From positions 186,001-250,000 of the forward strand of contig VYZB01000222.1 of the NCBI GenBank assembly GCA_013397455.1: 64,000 bases of DNA, read 5' to 3'. Shown piece after piece: positions 11,033 to 23,130 of this stretch. The notes beneath the pieces are model-generated. The model saw only the letters and a program-made list of their open reading frames with translations. It had not been told where the DNA came from and searched no databases. A program made the position numbers and the translations under genes. Every line of letters begins with the position of its first letter. Within the stretch, counting starts at the first letter, position 1. This DNA is from Crotophaga sulcirostris (Eukaryota; Chordata; Aves; Cuculiformes; Crotophagidae).

Positions 11033-11330
11033 AATCAACTACAATCGTCTTCAAAATAGTTCCCTGCTGAGTTGACACACAACCGCATACAATACTGTCC
11101 ACATTCAAAGCAACTCCGCAAATCATTTTCTGAAAGGCTGAGGATCTCTGTTATTGTTGCTTTCACATCTTCTATCGACAAAGAATGGGTTTCTTTGAGC
11201 GCCAACTTTTTGAGAAGAGGGAGCCAGGTCTGGCAAAAAGGGCTCAAGCACAAGAATGTTGTTATTAGCTAAAAAACCGCTTCACAGACAAAGTGTTGTG
11301 GGATAGCAGACACCAAAATTTTCTGACCGA
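11033..11330 (-). pseudogene. Mariner-family transposase C-terminal fossil
   Basis: Read on the minus strand, 11253-11035 is an open stretch whose end reads YCMRLCVNSAGNYFEDD. This matches the shape of mariner transposase C-termini, where a helix with a C-F-x-x-W/G pattern is followed by RCVxxxGxYFEGD. Just upstream, ALKETHSLSIEDVKATITE corresponds to the LKGxxFxSIEDIK segment. Before that, to about 11330, the sequence recalls the catalytic region (HNTLSV and PDLAP-like pieces) only across frameshifts, with an in-frame stop. So this is the last quarter of the gene, heavily decayed. I could not define terminal inverted repeats or TA duplications. A mariner-derived host gene is less likely because the frame is broken. 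Confidence 0.7.
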
Positions 11331-13949
11331 GGGTGAGAAGATGTCTATATTTGAATATGCATCCTCTTGTACTCACTGAAGTGATTGAGTTGAGCCTTGT
11401 CTCACTGTGACAGGTTAGAACGTGTTCTAGAACTATCTATTTGTCTTTCCTCTTCCACTCTTGGTTTCTGAGCTATAGGGTTAGTCTTGGGTTTTTTTGT
11501 GTCGGACCTCATAAGTTAGGTGCTTTTCTGTAATACTTTTGACAGTAAAATTCTCCTTTTCCTTCTCTTCTAACTGGAAAATAGTACATGGTGCCACTTG
11601 GATTTTATCCTATTTATAATAATCAGTTTACTGTAAATGAGAATATTGAAATTCAGATGTGAGCTAATAGCCGAATATGTGGAACTAAAGAACTTTTAGT
11701 GAGTTTACAACAATAAAATTAAAATCTCAAAGAATTTATGCATTTCTAAAACATGCCATGGACATTGGGATATGCTGAGGGCCTGTGTCTAACACAGTAT
11801 TTCCCTATATTAAACTATAAAAGAATTTCAGATTTCAAGGATATGAAATTGCAAGCTGTTAAACAGTTTTATTTTTTTTTAACCAATATGTGTCTCTTCA
11901 AAGACAATGAATAGTGACTGCCTTCTCATCTTGTGGAAAGAACAATGAGTCTTAGAAGGCAAAGCTTTAAGGATTGGTAGCTTAATTAGAAAGTGTACTA
12001 ATGAAAAGTCTCATCATTTAAACAAATTTCCTCTGGGATAAAAGACTGCTGCAAATGTGTGAATATTGGAGATCACTAGGGAGATCTTGGCATTTGGAGG
12101 CAGGAAATTTTTAATGGTGAAGCTTTTGGTCCTTGTAATTTTGAAGTAAATGCTTATGTGAAAAAACCCTGTATGTATATAAAATTAAAGAATATATATA
12201 CATGCATACATATATGTGTGTGTATATACACTAAAAATAAAAAGATGAAACAAATAGGTGTCTTTCCAATTAGCACTGGAGGGGCAATCCTCCTGGTACT
12301 ACGAGGAGTTCTTGCAGGGAGTAATGAGAAAACAGCATAGCCTGAAAAAGACACCTGTAGCCAGAGGTGGAACCTCCACTGCCAGGAATGAGCAGCCTGC
12401 ACAAAAGTCACCTTTTGCCACATCCCGTGTTGCTGATGGGACTTCTGAAAGTTAATTGCATGTCACGTGCCCTTGCCAAAGCCAAAACTGGCAGGGATGG
12501 AGGCACTTAATCTCCCTTCAGACACCATGGCTTGGTGTTCCTAAGTCACATTTTCCAGTCCATCCTGGGCCAAGTGAGATGTAGTGAGGAGCCACCTGCT
12601 TCTTCTGCACTGTTGGCAGCTGTCAGTAGCCCCTCTGCCCACATTTTCCCTAGGACAGTATTTCACATGAGGGAAAGGTTCAACAAGGCACACTCGGAGC
12701 CATTCTCACCACATGGATTTTGGTTACCTCCCTCTTATCACACTGATGCTATTGACAATTACTTCAAGTAACTCTCACAACCTTCCTCCTAAGTGATACA
12801 TGAATATCTTGGAGAAGTTCCTTTGGGCCATTGTTCTCCTATGGGAAGTGGTGCACCTTGTCTTTCACTCTCTTCACTAGCTAGCTAATCTAATATGCTG
12901 GTACTTGCAACAGTCTTCAAGGGATTTTACTGCTTAATTTGTATTTATTTGAAGTAGAGTTTGTTCTTAGCATTTTTTTAATTGAACAGTCATACAATGT
13001 TATTTTTGATAACGTATGCTGCTAGACTGGCTTTCTGGTAGTTTCAGACCAGTTAGGCTAATTTTCTTAAATCTGAGTAAAATGTATTAAATCAAGCAAC
13101 GTTTTATATAATTTTATTGCTCAGTTCAGACAGAAATATTTTATACCTTTCTTTGCAGGAAATGTCTAGTTGGCTGATTTAAGGTTTCTTGTGAGATTCA
13201 AGATTATACTAACTATTTCACTATCATAAGAGGAGATTCTTGAAGAAACATCTACTTTGGAAGGTCTTATTGAGTTTTCACCCCCCTCAACATCAGAGTA
13301 GTACTGTTTTGTGCATTCAGTTGCACAATCTTCAAGCACTGTCTGACAATTTAGTGCAATTTTCTGACTAGAGACAGGGATTTAAAAGTTACCACTACTA
13401 GGTCCGCAGGAAGCTTCGTTTTAATAGGAGACACACAAATATTTCCTGCATAGTAGCAGTTTTGATAATGCTGATAAACAAAAGACTTTTCTTCATTTTC
13501 AGGCAATACAATGAAAGCTTCTAACCAATTGAAATGCCCTCCATGCATCATCAAGCTTCTGCATTGCAATGGAAGCATTGTGTATGGGGAAGGGCAACTT
13601 TGGGAGTTACTCTGTAGTTATTTTGTGTTTAGAAAGGATGAGCAGCAGGGATTTCAAAGACTTGTGTACCCAGAAACATTGGAAGTTTCATATTTTACAG
13701 TATCTCTGCCCACTCCACTGTACCTGAGCACTGTCCCCTGCTTGAGTCCTCCTCAAATGGCTCCCTTTACTTCATGCCAAATTGGCTGTCCTCAGGAGTC
13801 AAAAATTAAGTGAGTGATCTCAAACTACACTGAGGCCGGGGCAACCTTGTCGTATATATTTTCTGTGAATTCCCTGCTGAATTAGAGAGGAGAGTCCAGG
13901 CCTCTAGAATCCCATCTGGGATACTACAGTGCAAGGTAGATGAGTAAGG
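11331..13949. other. Unassigned non-coding DNA
   Basis: No gene recognised. It contains the AT/TG microsatellite at 12171-12231 and a more GC-rich patch at about 12270-12720 with overlapping open frames of 60-89 codons on both strands, none of them identifiable. Confidence 0.55.
12171..12231 (+). repeat. AT/TG-rich simple repeat
   Basis: Alternating purine-pyrimidine sequence made of TATA, GTAT, CATACA and TGTGTG units, imperfect throughout. A degenerate microsatellite. Confidence 0.75.
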
Positions 13950-14560
13950 ATTTCTGCAATAATCATGTCAGTTCTGCAATAATGAGACTGGTTCATTAAT
14001 AGAATATCAATTTTTCAATTATAGTATCTTGTCTATTTTGAATCCTATAAAACTCATTTGTACAAGAAAACTGTTGATTAACGTAATGCTACAGCATGAA
14101 ACAGTAACCGTACAATAATAAATATTTGGTTTATGCATCTTTTGTAATAATGCATTTTTGTAATAAGTATATAGCTGTACTTAGAGCAGTAATTACATGT
14201 CTTATTGCATTAATTTTTGTGGAAAGCATTAAAGTATGGACAATTTTATTGATATAGTGAATATAAGCTTGCATACAGCTAATGCTAAATGATGGGGAAG
14301 GAAGATTATTAGAAAGACTTTGTGTGCGTGTATATAAAGTAAGTGATCCTTAAGGACAAATCAGGAAAGAAATTTGCTAAGCAAGCATGTTTTACTGGCT
14401 TGATGAGTTTTTTAAAATTTGCTGGGCTGCTGGTTTAAGCAATCAATTAAGTAACTAATGGAAATGTTTAAAATAACTATTTTAAAATGACATTTTCAAT
14501 AATAAGCCCAGTAAGCCAAGTACAAATATAGTATGTAAAACAGATAGTAGAGTTCACATA
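13950..14560. other. AT-rich block dense in TAAT/ATTA motifs
   Basis: TTCTGCAATAAT occurs twice about 19 bp apart (near 13952 and 13971) and TTTTGTAATAA twice near 14140-14165, with many TAATTA and ATTA cores up to 14560. Homeodomain proteins bind such cores, and conserved vertebrate enhancers often look like this, but AT-rich neutral DNA can too. Conservation cannot be judged from one sequence. Confidence 0.25.
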
Positions 14561-15948
14561 GCACACAGCAAATTGATTATGGAAACATTTTCTCTTTCTA
14601 GATTACATTTGTTGAAGATTGAGAGCTCACATTCTGATTGCATAGAGTTGTAGCAGCAGGACTAAATATATATGAGCTTGCTTGCAATATAGAAGTGCTA
14701 ATTCTGTATCTCAAAATTAAAATCAACCTGCTTTTAGGGCTAGGAAGAAATTCTACCTAGGACATTGCAAATTTGTTCAGGATACCTCTTTGCTAATGTT
14801 GCAGGGTGTCTGGGGCAGGGAAGCAAGTGCAGGAAAGTAAGCTCTGTCCCAACACAGCTCTGCATTTAGAGCAGATCAGTGCAGTATTTCTGTGTCTGAG
14901 CACACTGACACTATTCAGACTTTAAACAAAAGAGAAGTGAAATAAAGCAGAAATTGCTCATTCTTTGAAAGATTTTCAAAAGTTCCTTAACAGAAGAAAT
15001 TACATATTTTTTGTTTTGAAGAAAGCATAAAAAGATGTGGGGGTTGTTACTGACAAGTTTCAGTCTTAGAAATGATAGAAGTTTGAACATTTTTCAAAAA
15101 AGACCTTGAAAGTCAAATGGTTGAATCATGCTGTTTGCCTGTCTTTTCCATGATATACAATTTGAGGTGCAGAATGAGAAGATGTAGCTGTTTATAGTTC
15201 TTTTCAAAGAGGAATGAAGTGTTTCCATGTAAGGCTTTAATATCTGGGGATATTGAAGTGGTCATTTTGGGGAAGAAAAAAAAGGGGAAGAAGATATTTC
15301 CAGGTCTCTCCTGACTGCAGAGACTGCTTTGCTTGCTAAAAATAACTATTACATTTCTTCCTTAGAAACTCTAAAATTTGAGCAGCTTAGCTCTGCGTTC
15401 AGATCATTGCAGTCTCAGCAAGCACAGGTGCAAATACAGAAGCCTACAGCATGAAGGCCAGTCTCCCTGTCAATGCTCCTGTTGAGTATTTCTTTCCCAA
15501 AGATAAGTGCCTCAGTCCTTCATGGTTGTCAGACTCCAGTACTCATAGAGCAATTTCTTCAATGTTATACAAGGTGCACTAAAGAGAAGCATTTAGAAAA
15601 GCAGAGCAAACATGAACGATGCCTTTCTGTAGCCCCTTGGAGCAAAGCCATGATTCAGAAATCGGCAAGCTGCTTATGGCATTGCAGAGCTGGCTCAGAT
15701 CTCCTCTGAAGCATGGAAAAACGTGTGACTAATGCTGCCTCGAGGGTGAAGGGTAGGTGTAGGGGGGAGGAACTGAGCTAGACTGGAAAGTCAGAGGACT
15801 GCTGGGATGCTTCTGGCGGCAGCTGTGCTGGGATGAGCCATGGGCTTCCTCCCTCATTGCATTTGGTGGTAGCAGGCAGCCCAGAGTGGTGGTGGTTGAG
15901 ATTGTTTGAAAGGCTTCTGGGAGAAATAAACTGGACATAGTATCATCC
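14561..15948. other. Unassigned non-coding DNA
   Basis: No gene, RNA or repeat family recognised. Short open frames only. Confidence 0.6.
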
Positions 15949-16725
15949 AATCATAGAATGGTTTGGGTTGGAAGGGACCTTAAAGATCATCCAGTTCCAC
16001 TCCCCTGCCACGGGCAGGGACCCCTCCCACCAGCCCAGGCTGCTCAAGGCCCCATCTAACCTGACCTTGAACACCTCCAGGGAGGGGGCACTCACAGCTT
16101 CCCTGGGCAACCTGTGCGATGGCCTCACTGCCCTCAGCGGGAAGAATTTCTTCCTAATGTCTGATCTAAATATTTCCCCTTCCAACTTAAAGCTATTTCT
16201 CCTTGTCCTGTCACTACTTGCCCTTGTAAAAAGCCCCTCCCCAGCTTTGATGTAGGCCCCCTTCAGGTACTGGAAGGCTGCTATGAGGTCCCTCCAGAGC
16301 CTTATCTTCTCCACGCTGAACAACCCCAACTCTCTCAGCCTGTCCTCATAGCAGAGGGGCTCCAGCCCTCTGATCATCTTCATAGCCCTCCTCTGGACCT
16401 GCACCAACAGTTCCATATCCTTCTTATGTTGGGGATTCCACAACTGAACACAATACTCCAGGTGGCGTCTCACGAGAATGGAGTAGAGGGGGAGAATCAC
16501 CTCCCTTGATCTGCTGGCCATGCTTCTTATGTGGTTCAGGACACGGTTGGCCTTCTGGGCTGTGAGCACACGTTGCTGGCTCATGTCAAGCTTCTGATCA
16601 ACCAGCACCCCCAAGTCCTTCTCCGTAGGGCTACTCTCAAACACATCATCCCCCATCCTGTATTGATACTGGGGGTTGCCCCGACCCAGGTGTAGGATCT
16701 TGCACTTGGCCTTGTTGAACCTCAT
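15943..16725 (-). pseudogene. CR1 ORF2 C-terminal part, open for 260 codons (copy B)
   Basis: An uninterrupted minus-strand frame starting [14 protein letters not shown], the region just after the reverse transcriptase palm. It continues through [15 protein letters not shown] and the segment [18 protein letters not shown], then [12 protein letters not shown], and reads on into the element's 3' tail. The catalytic part of the RT and the whole endonuclease are absent through 5' truncation. The leading methionine is internal to ORF2 and is not a true start. The open frame reflects youth, not function. Confidence 0.9.
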
Positions 16726-16727
16726 GA
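15949..16727 (-). mobile_element. CR1 LINE copy B, 5'-truncated
   Basis: The 3' end appears at 15949 as AATCATAGAATGGTTTGGG followed by GGAAGGGACCTTAAAGATCA. The element runs antisense to about 16727, where similarity stops after the segment encoding MRFNKAKC, so about 780 bp of the 3' part remain. It is the best preserved of the antisense CR1 copies. It ends in ATTCTATG-type tail units, with a degenerate extra unit at 15942-15948. Confidence 0.95.
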
Positions 16728-16735
16728 CATCCTTG

Positions 16736-17860
16736 TCAGCCTGATGTCATAGACAAATGGTAACATTTAAAGTTACAGCTAGCTGTGCCTTACTGTGGGT
16801 GAGTAGCAGAAGTAGGAATAATAACACAGATATTTTGACAGCATCAGTTCAGAGCTTTAATGACCAATGACCAAGAAACCAACAACTTCTATGGAGTTTA
16901 ATAGTGTTGGGTTCCTATCTTGGCTATAAAGAGTTGAATCAATGGAAAGACAAAATGCTACTAAGGAAATTAAAAACATAGGTGATGAGTGCTTCTTGTT
17001 CATCCATTTTTTGAAATTTGATGAGACAGTTACCATAGAAATGCTATTCTCTGCTTGATACAATGTGCACCAGTCCCAGGAAGCCATTGATGGCTGTCAC
17101 AAATAGCTTTCCATAAATTTAAATATCTCAGCGTATTGCAGGAGGAAATATGTCTTTGTATTTTGTTATAGAAAATCAGATTCTGTAAGATCTGCTTTTA
17201 CTAGAAGGAGAATATGACCAAGTTGGGCATCAGCTGTTACATATGATTTTCAAAGTGAGTGCCACTGAAGTTTGTTTTGGTCTTAAACAAAGAACAGCAT
17301 ATGTTTTTCAGAAAAATATTAACTTGCATCTTTTAAGACAGATTTGATAGACCAGAACTTGCAAATAATCTTGATTTACCATACCAGACTATAAAGTTAC
17401 ACAAAAAAACCTGGTACAGAAGACAATTTTGGCTTTTGAAACTATGTACTTCGTAAGAATTAAGTGCTCAGTAAGAAATAGTTTTCAGCTCTAAAGAGTC
17501 TGGGATATTCAAACCTTCTTAAATAAAGCTTGTAAGTGTATTATAATAGGTCAGTTAACAAGAAAGACATTTCTGTTCTTTTTGTGATTAATAGTTATTT
17601 ATCCCAGTTGTGTGCTCCAGTATGGCAAGAGGTAATAGATGCATGGAGAGCACTGAGCATGCAGAACAATATAATCTTTGGATCTACTTTTCTGGTTAGC
17701 ACCTTGTTCTGCAGAGCCCAGCTAAAAGCAAACTCCTTCAGGAGAAGCTATTCGTTAGAGCAGTGAAAGTTGGGCTACCACAGGAAGGAAGAATGACCTG
17801 TACCAAACAGCCTATTGAAACACCATTTAAGAAAAGGAAGCTTCTGAAAGTATTTTACAG
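16736..17860. other. Unassigned non-coding DNA between CR1 copies
   Basis: AT-rich single-copy-looking sequence with only short open frames (up to 76 codons). No known repeat recognised. Confidence 0.6.
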
Positions 17861-19070
17861 ATCACAGAATCATAAAATCTCTTGGTTGGAAAAGACCTTT
17901 GAGATTGAGTCCAACCATACCTGTCCATGACCAAACCATATCCCTAAGTGCTTTATCTACCTTTCTTCTGAATACCTCCAGGGATGGTGACCCAACCACT
18001 TCCCTGGGCAGCTGCTTCCAGTGCCTGACAACCCTTTCAGTGAAGAAATTTTTCCTAATGTCTAATCTGAAACTCCCCTGGTGCAACTTGAGGCCATTGC
18101 CTTTTGTTCTATCATCTGTCTGTCACTTGGGAGAAGAGACCAACACCCACCTCACTACAACCTCCTTTCAGGTAATTCTAAACAGTGATAAGGTCTCCCC
18201 TCAGCCTCCTCTTCTCTAGGCTGAACAACCCCAGTTCCCTCAACTGCTCCTTGCAGGACTTTTTCTCCAGCCCCTTCACCAGCCTCGTTGCCCTTCTCTG
18301 GATGCCCTCCAGCATCTCAATGTCTTTCTTGTAGTGAGGGGCCCAAAACTGAACACAGAATTCAAGATGTGGCCTCACCAATGCTGAGTCCAGGGGCACA
18401 ATCACTTTCCTGCTCCTGCTGGCCACGCTGTTTCTGATACAGGCCAAGATGCCATTGGCTTTCTTAGCCACTTGGGCACACTGCTCGCTCATATTCAGCC
18501 GGCTGTCAACCAACACCTCCAGGTCCTTCTCTGTCAGGCAGCTTTCCAGCCACTCTTTCCCAAGCCTCTAACGCTGCATGCAGGACCCAGCACTTGGCCT
18601 TGCTCAGCCTCATCCTTTTGTCCCAACCCATTGATCCAGCCTGTCCAGATCTCTCTGCAGACCCTCCCTACCCTTAAGCAGATCAACACTACCACCCAGC
18701 TTAGTGTCACCTGCAAACTTACTAAACGTACACTCAATCCCCTCCTCCAGATCATTGATAAAGATATTGAAAAGGACTGGACCCAGCACAGAGCCCGGGG
18801 GATCACCACTTGTAACCGGCCTCCAACTGGATTTAACTCCATTTACCACCACTCTTTGGGTCCAGCCACCCAGCCAGTTTTAAACCCAGCAGGTTTAAAA
18901 CCAGGTTTTAAACCCTGTCCAGGCCAAGGGCAGCCAGTTTCTCAAGCAGAATACTGTGAGAAACAGTGTCAAAGGCTTTACCGAAGTCCAGGTATACCGC
19001 ATCCACAGCCTTTCCCTTGTCCATTAAATGGGTAACCTTGTCATAGAAGGAGATCAGGTTAGTTTGGCAG
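17861..19070 (-). mobile_element. CR1 LINE copy C, 5'-truncated
   Basis: The 3' end is at 17861 (ATCACAGAATCATAAAATC, then TTGGTTGGAAAAGACC). It continues antisense through the ORF2 tail and the RT palm to about 19070, where the match ends in the segment encoding DKVTHLMDKGKAVD. About 1.2 kb remain. It belongs to a different CR1 subtype from copy B, with AAAGACCTTTGAGATT in place of AGGGACCTTAAAGATC. Near 18868-18910 short TTTAAAC-containing units are repeated three times, a local expansion. Confidence 0.94.
17862..18852 (-). pseudogene. CR1 ORF2 remnant with RT palm (copy C)
   Basis: Read from 18852 downward on the minus strand: [14 protein letters not shown], then [13 protein letters not shown], where the usual FADDTK has lost its first catalytic aspartate to glycine. 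After a frame break the C-terminal part follows at 18516-18178 ([19 protein letters not shown] and the [15 protein letters not shown] segment), then 18086-17862 ([20 protein letters not shown]). The frameshifts and the lost aspartate make it inactive. Confidence 0.9.
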
Positions 19071-19232
19071 ATTAAAGGGTCAGTTCATGACTACCTTTGA
19101 TAGCTCATGCTATGTACAAAATTTTGGTAGTCAAGCATTAGGCTTATAAAAACTTGTTTATTTTATTCTGTGATTAAAAGGATATAAAAATTAAATATAT
19201 TTTATGGGAGCAAATACCTTTATAGAAGACTA

Positions 19233-19933
19233 GGACAATCCTATGCAATGCTACAGGTTTGGGGAAGAGTGGCTGGAAAGTTACCTGGGGGTGTTGGTTG
19301 ACAGCCTGGCAAATATGAGCCAGCAGTGTGCCCAGGTGGTGCCCAGGTGGCCAAGAAGGCCAACGGCATCTTGGCCTGTATCAGAAACAGTACAGCCAGC
19401 AGGACAGGGAAAGTGATTGTGCCCCTGTACTCAGCACTGGCAAGGCTGCACTTCAACTACTGTTTTGGGCCACTCACTACAAGGACATTGAGGCATTGGT
19501 GCGTGTCCAGAGAAGGGCAATAAAGCTGGAGAAGGGGCTGGAGCACAGGTATTATAAGAGATGACTGAGGGAACTGGGATTGTTTAGCCTAGGAGGAGGC
19601 TGAAGGGAGACCTTATCACTGTCTGCAACTACCTGAAAGGAGATTGTAGGGAGGTGGGTGTTGGTCTCTTATCCCAAGAGAGAATGGATAGGATGAGAGG
19701 AAAGGGCCTCAAGTTGCGCCAGATGAGGTTTAAACTAGATATTAGGAAATTTTTTTTCACTAAAAGGTTTGACAAGCAATGGAACAGGCTGCCCAGGGAA
19801 ATGCTTGGGTCACCATCCCTGGAGCTGTTTAAAAGATGGGTAGAGAAGGTGCTCAGGGATATGGTTTGGTAGCGGACAGTTATGGTTGGAATTGCTGATC
19901 TCAAAGGTCTTTTTCAATCAAACGATTCTATGA
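19233..19933 (+). mobile_element. CR1 LINE copy D, sense orientation, 5'-truncated
   Basis: It starts near 19233 within the ORF2 region after the palm (GACAATCCTATGCAATG, GAGTGGCTGGAAAG) and ends at 19933 in AAACGATTCTATGA, the CR1 tail. It lies head to head with copy C and is of the same subtype, with ATCTCAAAGGTCTTTTTC before the tail. An 11-bp tandem duplication (GTGCCCAGGTG twice) sits near 19328-19349, and about 20 bases are missing just before it. The coding frame is broken more than once. Confidence 0.93.
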
Positions 19934-22900
19934 CTAGACCCTACTGTAAATGAAGATCCAGCTGATTTGCTCCTAGAGTTTTCTGGACCAGATCAGCATC
20001 TTTAGATAGCCCTATATTCTTTAAGAACTGAGACTGACTTAAAAAACAAAAAGTGAAGAGACTTGCTGTTCTACTTTTCTGATAGTTAAATTTGGATTGC
20101 ATAAAAATATGCCAGTAGTAATTCATCTGCTTAGGTGAATGTGCTGTGTAACATACAGATGGAGTTCTTACTCCAAAGCTGCAGTCTGAGGAGTGTTAGT
20201 TTGCTACTCCTATTCTGCCCTTCTAGTCTAAAAGGACCTCCCTGGCCCACTATGTCTTAAAAACTGAGGGGAAGGTAGCTCCAGACTGGTACATTAATGG
20301 GAAACCTAAGTCTATGTAAGGGTCTAGATCAGAGATACATTTTTCCCTTTTCCTTTCCATGGAGTCTGTTAGTCACTACTAATTGCCAAAATATCTGCTG
20401 CTACTGTGGTGGGGAAGAACCAACTTTACAGCAAGGCAGTGCCCAAACCACTCTCAGTGCATAGCGACCTAGCACACTGCTCCAGGGCCTCTATGGAGCC
20501 AGCCGGTGAACAAACATCACAATCATTTCTCAGACTCAGTGCTTCCCAGGTGTCCTGACTGGCAGGGTTTTGATTCTGTCTTGCTCTGCTCTGCTTGTTA
20601 CTAATTCTTGTTGTCTGGAAAGGGTGCAAGGGTAGCCTGCTCAAGTCCCATGTGGGCAAGGAGAGGAGCTGATTCCCCTGTGCTGGAATAAACTGAGCAG
20701 GAGTGAGCATAGCCCAGTTGGGCAGTAGGTGCTGTACTGGAAACCCTGTGAATATGGGGGTCTCAAACCACTGCCATTAGCCACCACATGGGATTCAAGG
20801 GGATTCAAAGTGCAGATCTGTGATTGAGGGCTGTGGTCATGCCCTCTGGAGAAATGCCACTGCTTAGCACTTTGTGTCCTGGAGACCTTGCCAACTGACA
20901 TCTAGTTCATTACAGAACAAACTTAATTTGGCATTATTGATTTCCAGGAGCCTAAAGCTACGCTAAGGCTTACACTAACTGCAAGAAACAGAGTACTAAA
21001 CAAATACGTACTGTTTGCTAAGAGCATAATGTACTTGTTCAGCTGACTTACAGCCAGTTTTATTTCTAGGAGTAGTGCTTTTATTCATCATTGTATAAGA
21101 AATTGCAAGCCTATTTTCTCAGCACTGGTAATGATTCTGTTCTTATGTTCTCAGCCTCTGATTTTTCAAATATCATTAATCTTTACAGAACTCAATTGCT
21201 TGGAATAACCAGATTGTCTATCCTGAAATGGCCTACTGTGAGGCTTTCAAATTTGAGGGCTCTTGGTTCTCCAAGTTAGTTTACATGATGCTGCTATCAT
21301 CTTGAAAATAATCATTTCAGTTTGTAAACAGTGTGCTTTGATGAAAAGGGCAATCTATCGCCAATGATCTTGCACCTTGTCTCCAGTACTGTGCTTTCCC
21401 AACCAGAGACAGGAAAAATGTTACCTGTACTGTGTGTGGCAGACATCTCTCTTCTCTTCAAGGACATATATTCTGTTCCATTTTTGTTGAAATGGATGCA
21501 ACTGCTATGACTTAGTGTGTGGCTCCGGCAGTATTACTGTATTACAAAATAAATATGTATTAATAAACTATGACGAACAGACTTTGTACTTCTATAGTTT
21601 TCTATTACATTACCTTAAAAGCCCTTTACAAACTAATTCTCAGTGTCAGTTCCATGTTATACCTTGTTCTTTCAAAAAAAAGAACAGAAAGTACAGGAAG
21701 GCTAAACGCTTCGTCCTATCTCCCAGAGGAAATGAATGGGAAAGAGAACAGAACAAACTTCTAGATCTTCTTTGCCCCAGCCTGCAGTTTGCTTGTCATC
21801 TTCCCCTCTACTCTCAGTGGTACCACCTAACCTGGCTACTCAGTGTGTTTCCAGCAGAGGTATCTACACTAGCAGGAGTGCGAAACATAAAATCCACCTT
21901 CAAAAAGAGATGAAGAGAGCAGAGGAGTGCTTTTAGTGAGTATGCTGACATGCTTAATGGCTTGAACTGGGGAAACAGTCTTTTCTTCTTGCCCGTTTTG
22001 CTGGTTGGCCTTTCCCTTTGGCTTGCAGTACTATCTATACTTGTTGGTAGTTTGAAGGTAGAATTTCCAGTGGCTTTGTAAGTGCAAACCTGAGGTGTTG
22101 AGAAAGGAACAGGGCAACCTTCCTGGAAAGTGTGCCATCCCAGTATGAGGCTGCCCTATATGTGTAAGTTTCCTTAGGAACCATTACAAAGAACAAGGAT
22201 TTTGCTCAAATGGAGAAGTGCTGCAAGGATCTTCCTTCTTTCTGCAGTCCACAGGCTGTTTGTGCTACAAGATGCAGCTCCATAGGGGTCCTTGCCTTCC
22301 CATATTCTCCCAAATACTAAAACTTGCACCTGCTTAGGAGGATTTCTCCATTATGTGCTTAAACCTTTTACTCTCATGGTGATTTTTTTCCCCTCCCCTA
22401 GAGCCTCTAGATTTACTGCCTCCTGGAAACATTTCTGTTTAACTTCAGACCAGGGACAGCCTGATATCATGACTGCCTACAGGAAATGGCAAGGTCATCT
22501 ATTCAGTCCTGTAAAGCACACAACTGTCTCCTCTTAAAAAAGAGAAAGTATTTTGACTTTTAAAACCTTTGGTAATTGAGGATAAAGAGTAGTAGAAAAC
22601 TGCCCAGTCTCTGTGTGCTAAATATGCTGTGAATTCTGGCAGATCTTTAAATTTTTTTTTTGAGGAATATCTCTGCCTCTAAGTCACTGGTATTGAAAAT
22701 ATCTTAAACTACTCTTACAAAATGTTGCAAGATTTCTTATTTCTAGTCCATTAAATATTTTGTTCTCTGGCCACCTACACCTCCAGTAAAATATTTCTCT
22801 GCCAGGAATATTGCGACTGTGCAGAGTGCAGGGCACAGTCCCTGAAGTGGATGTGTCTAGCTCTCAATTTACAAAGGCTGAAACCCTCTTTGGAGTGGGT

Positions 22901-23097
22901 GGTGTCTCTTAAAAACCTCAGTTGAGAAGCAGATGGAGTATCACTGTGATGTCTTGGTGACAGCTTTGAAAGTCTCTGTTACCAGCCTGGTTACAGCAAG
23001 ACCATCACCATTCTGAATTAAGATGTTTTAGTCAAAACTGCAGGCATCAAACAAAGATTAGTCCAGCTACAGAACACCTGGTGAGTGATCGGGTTTG
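19934..23097. other. Unassigned non-coding DNA
   Basis: No recognisable gene or repeat family. The longest open frame is 132 codons at 21515-21913 on the plus strand; its translation (lysine-rich and aromatic, no domain) looks like chance. Confidence 0.55.
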
Positions 23098-23130
23098 ATT
23101 TTTTCTTTTCTTTTTTTTTTTCTTTCTTTT
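23098..23130 (+). repeat. T-rich pyrimidine tract
   Basis: A run of T broken only by single C residues. Low-complexity sequence. Confidence 0.8.

Noticed and set aside
18472..19035. 187-codon plus-strand frame
   Set aside because: It is the antisense shadow of CR1 copy C, whose ORF2 reads on the minus strand.
21515..21913. 132-codon plus-strand open frame
   Set aside because: No recognisable domain, no promoter or splice context. Length is within what chance allows in 64 kb read in six frames.
22380..22487. Acceptor-like TTTTTTTCCCCTCCCCTAG followed by an open stretch
   Set aside because: The only nearby donor (CAAGGTCATC) is weak and the peptide is not recognised. Not enough to list as exon-like.
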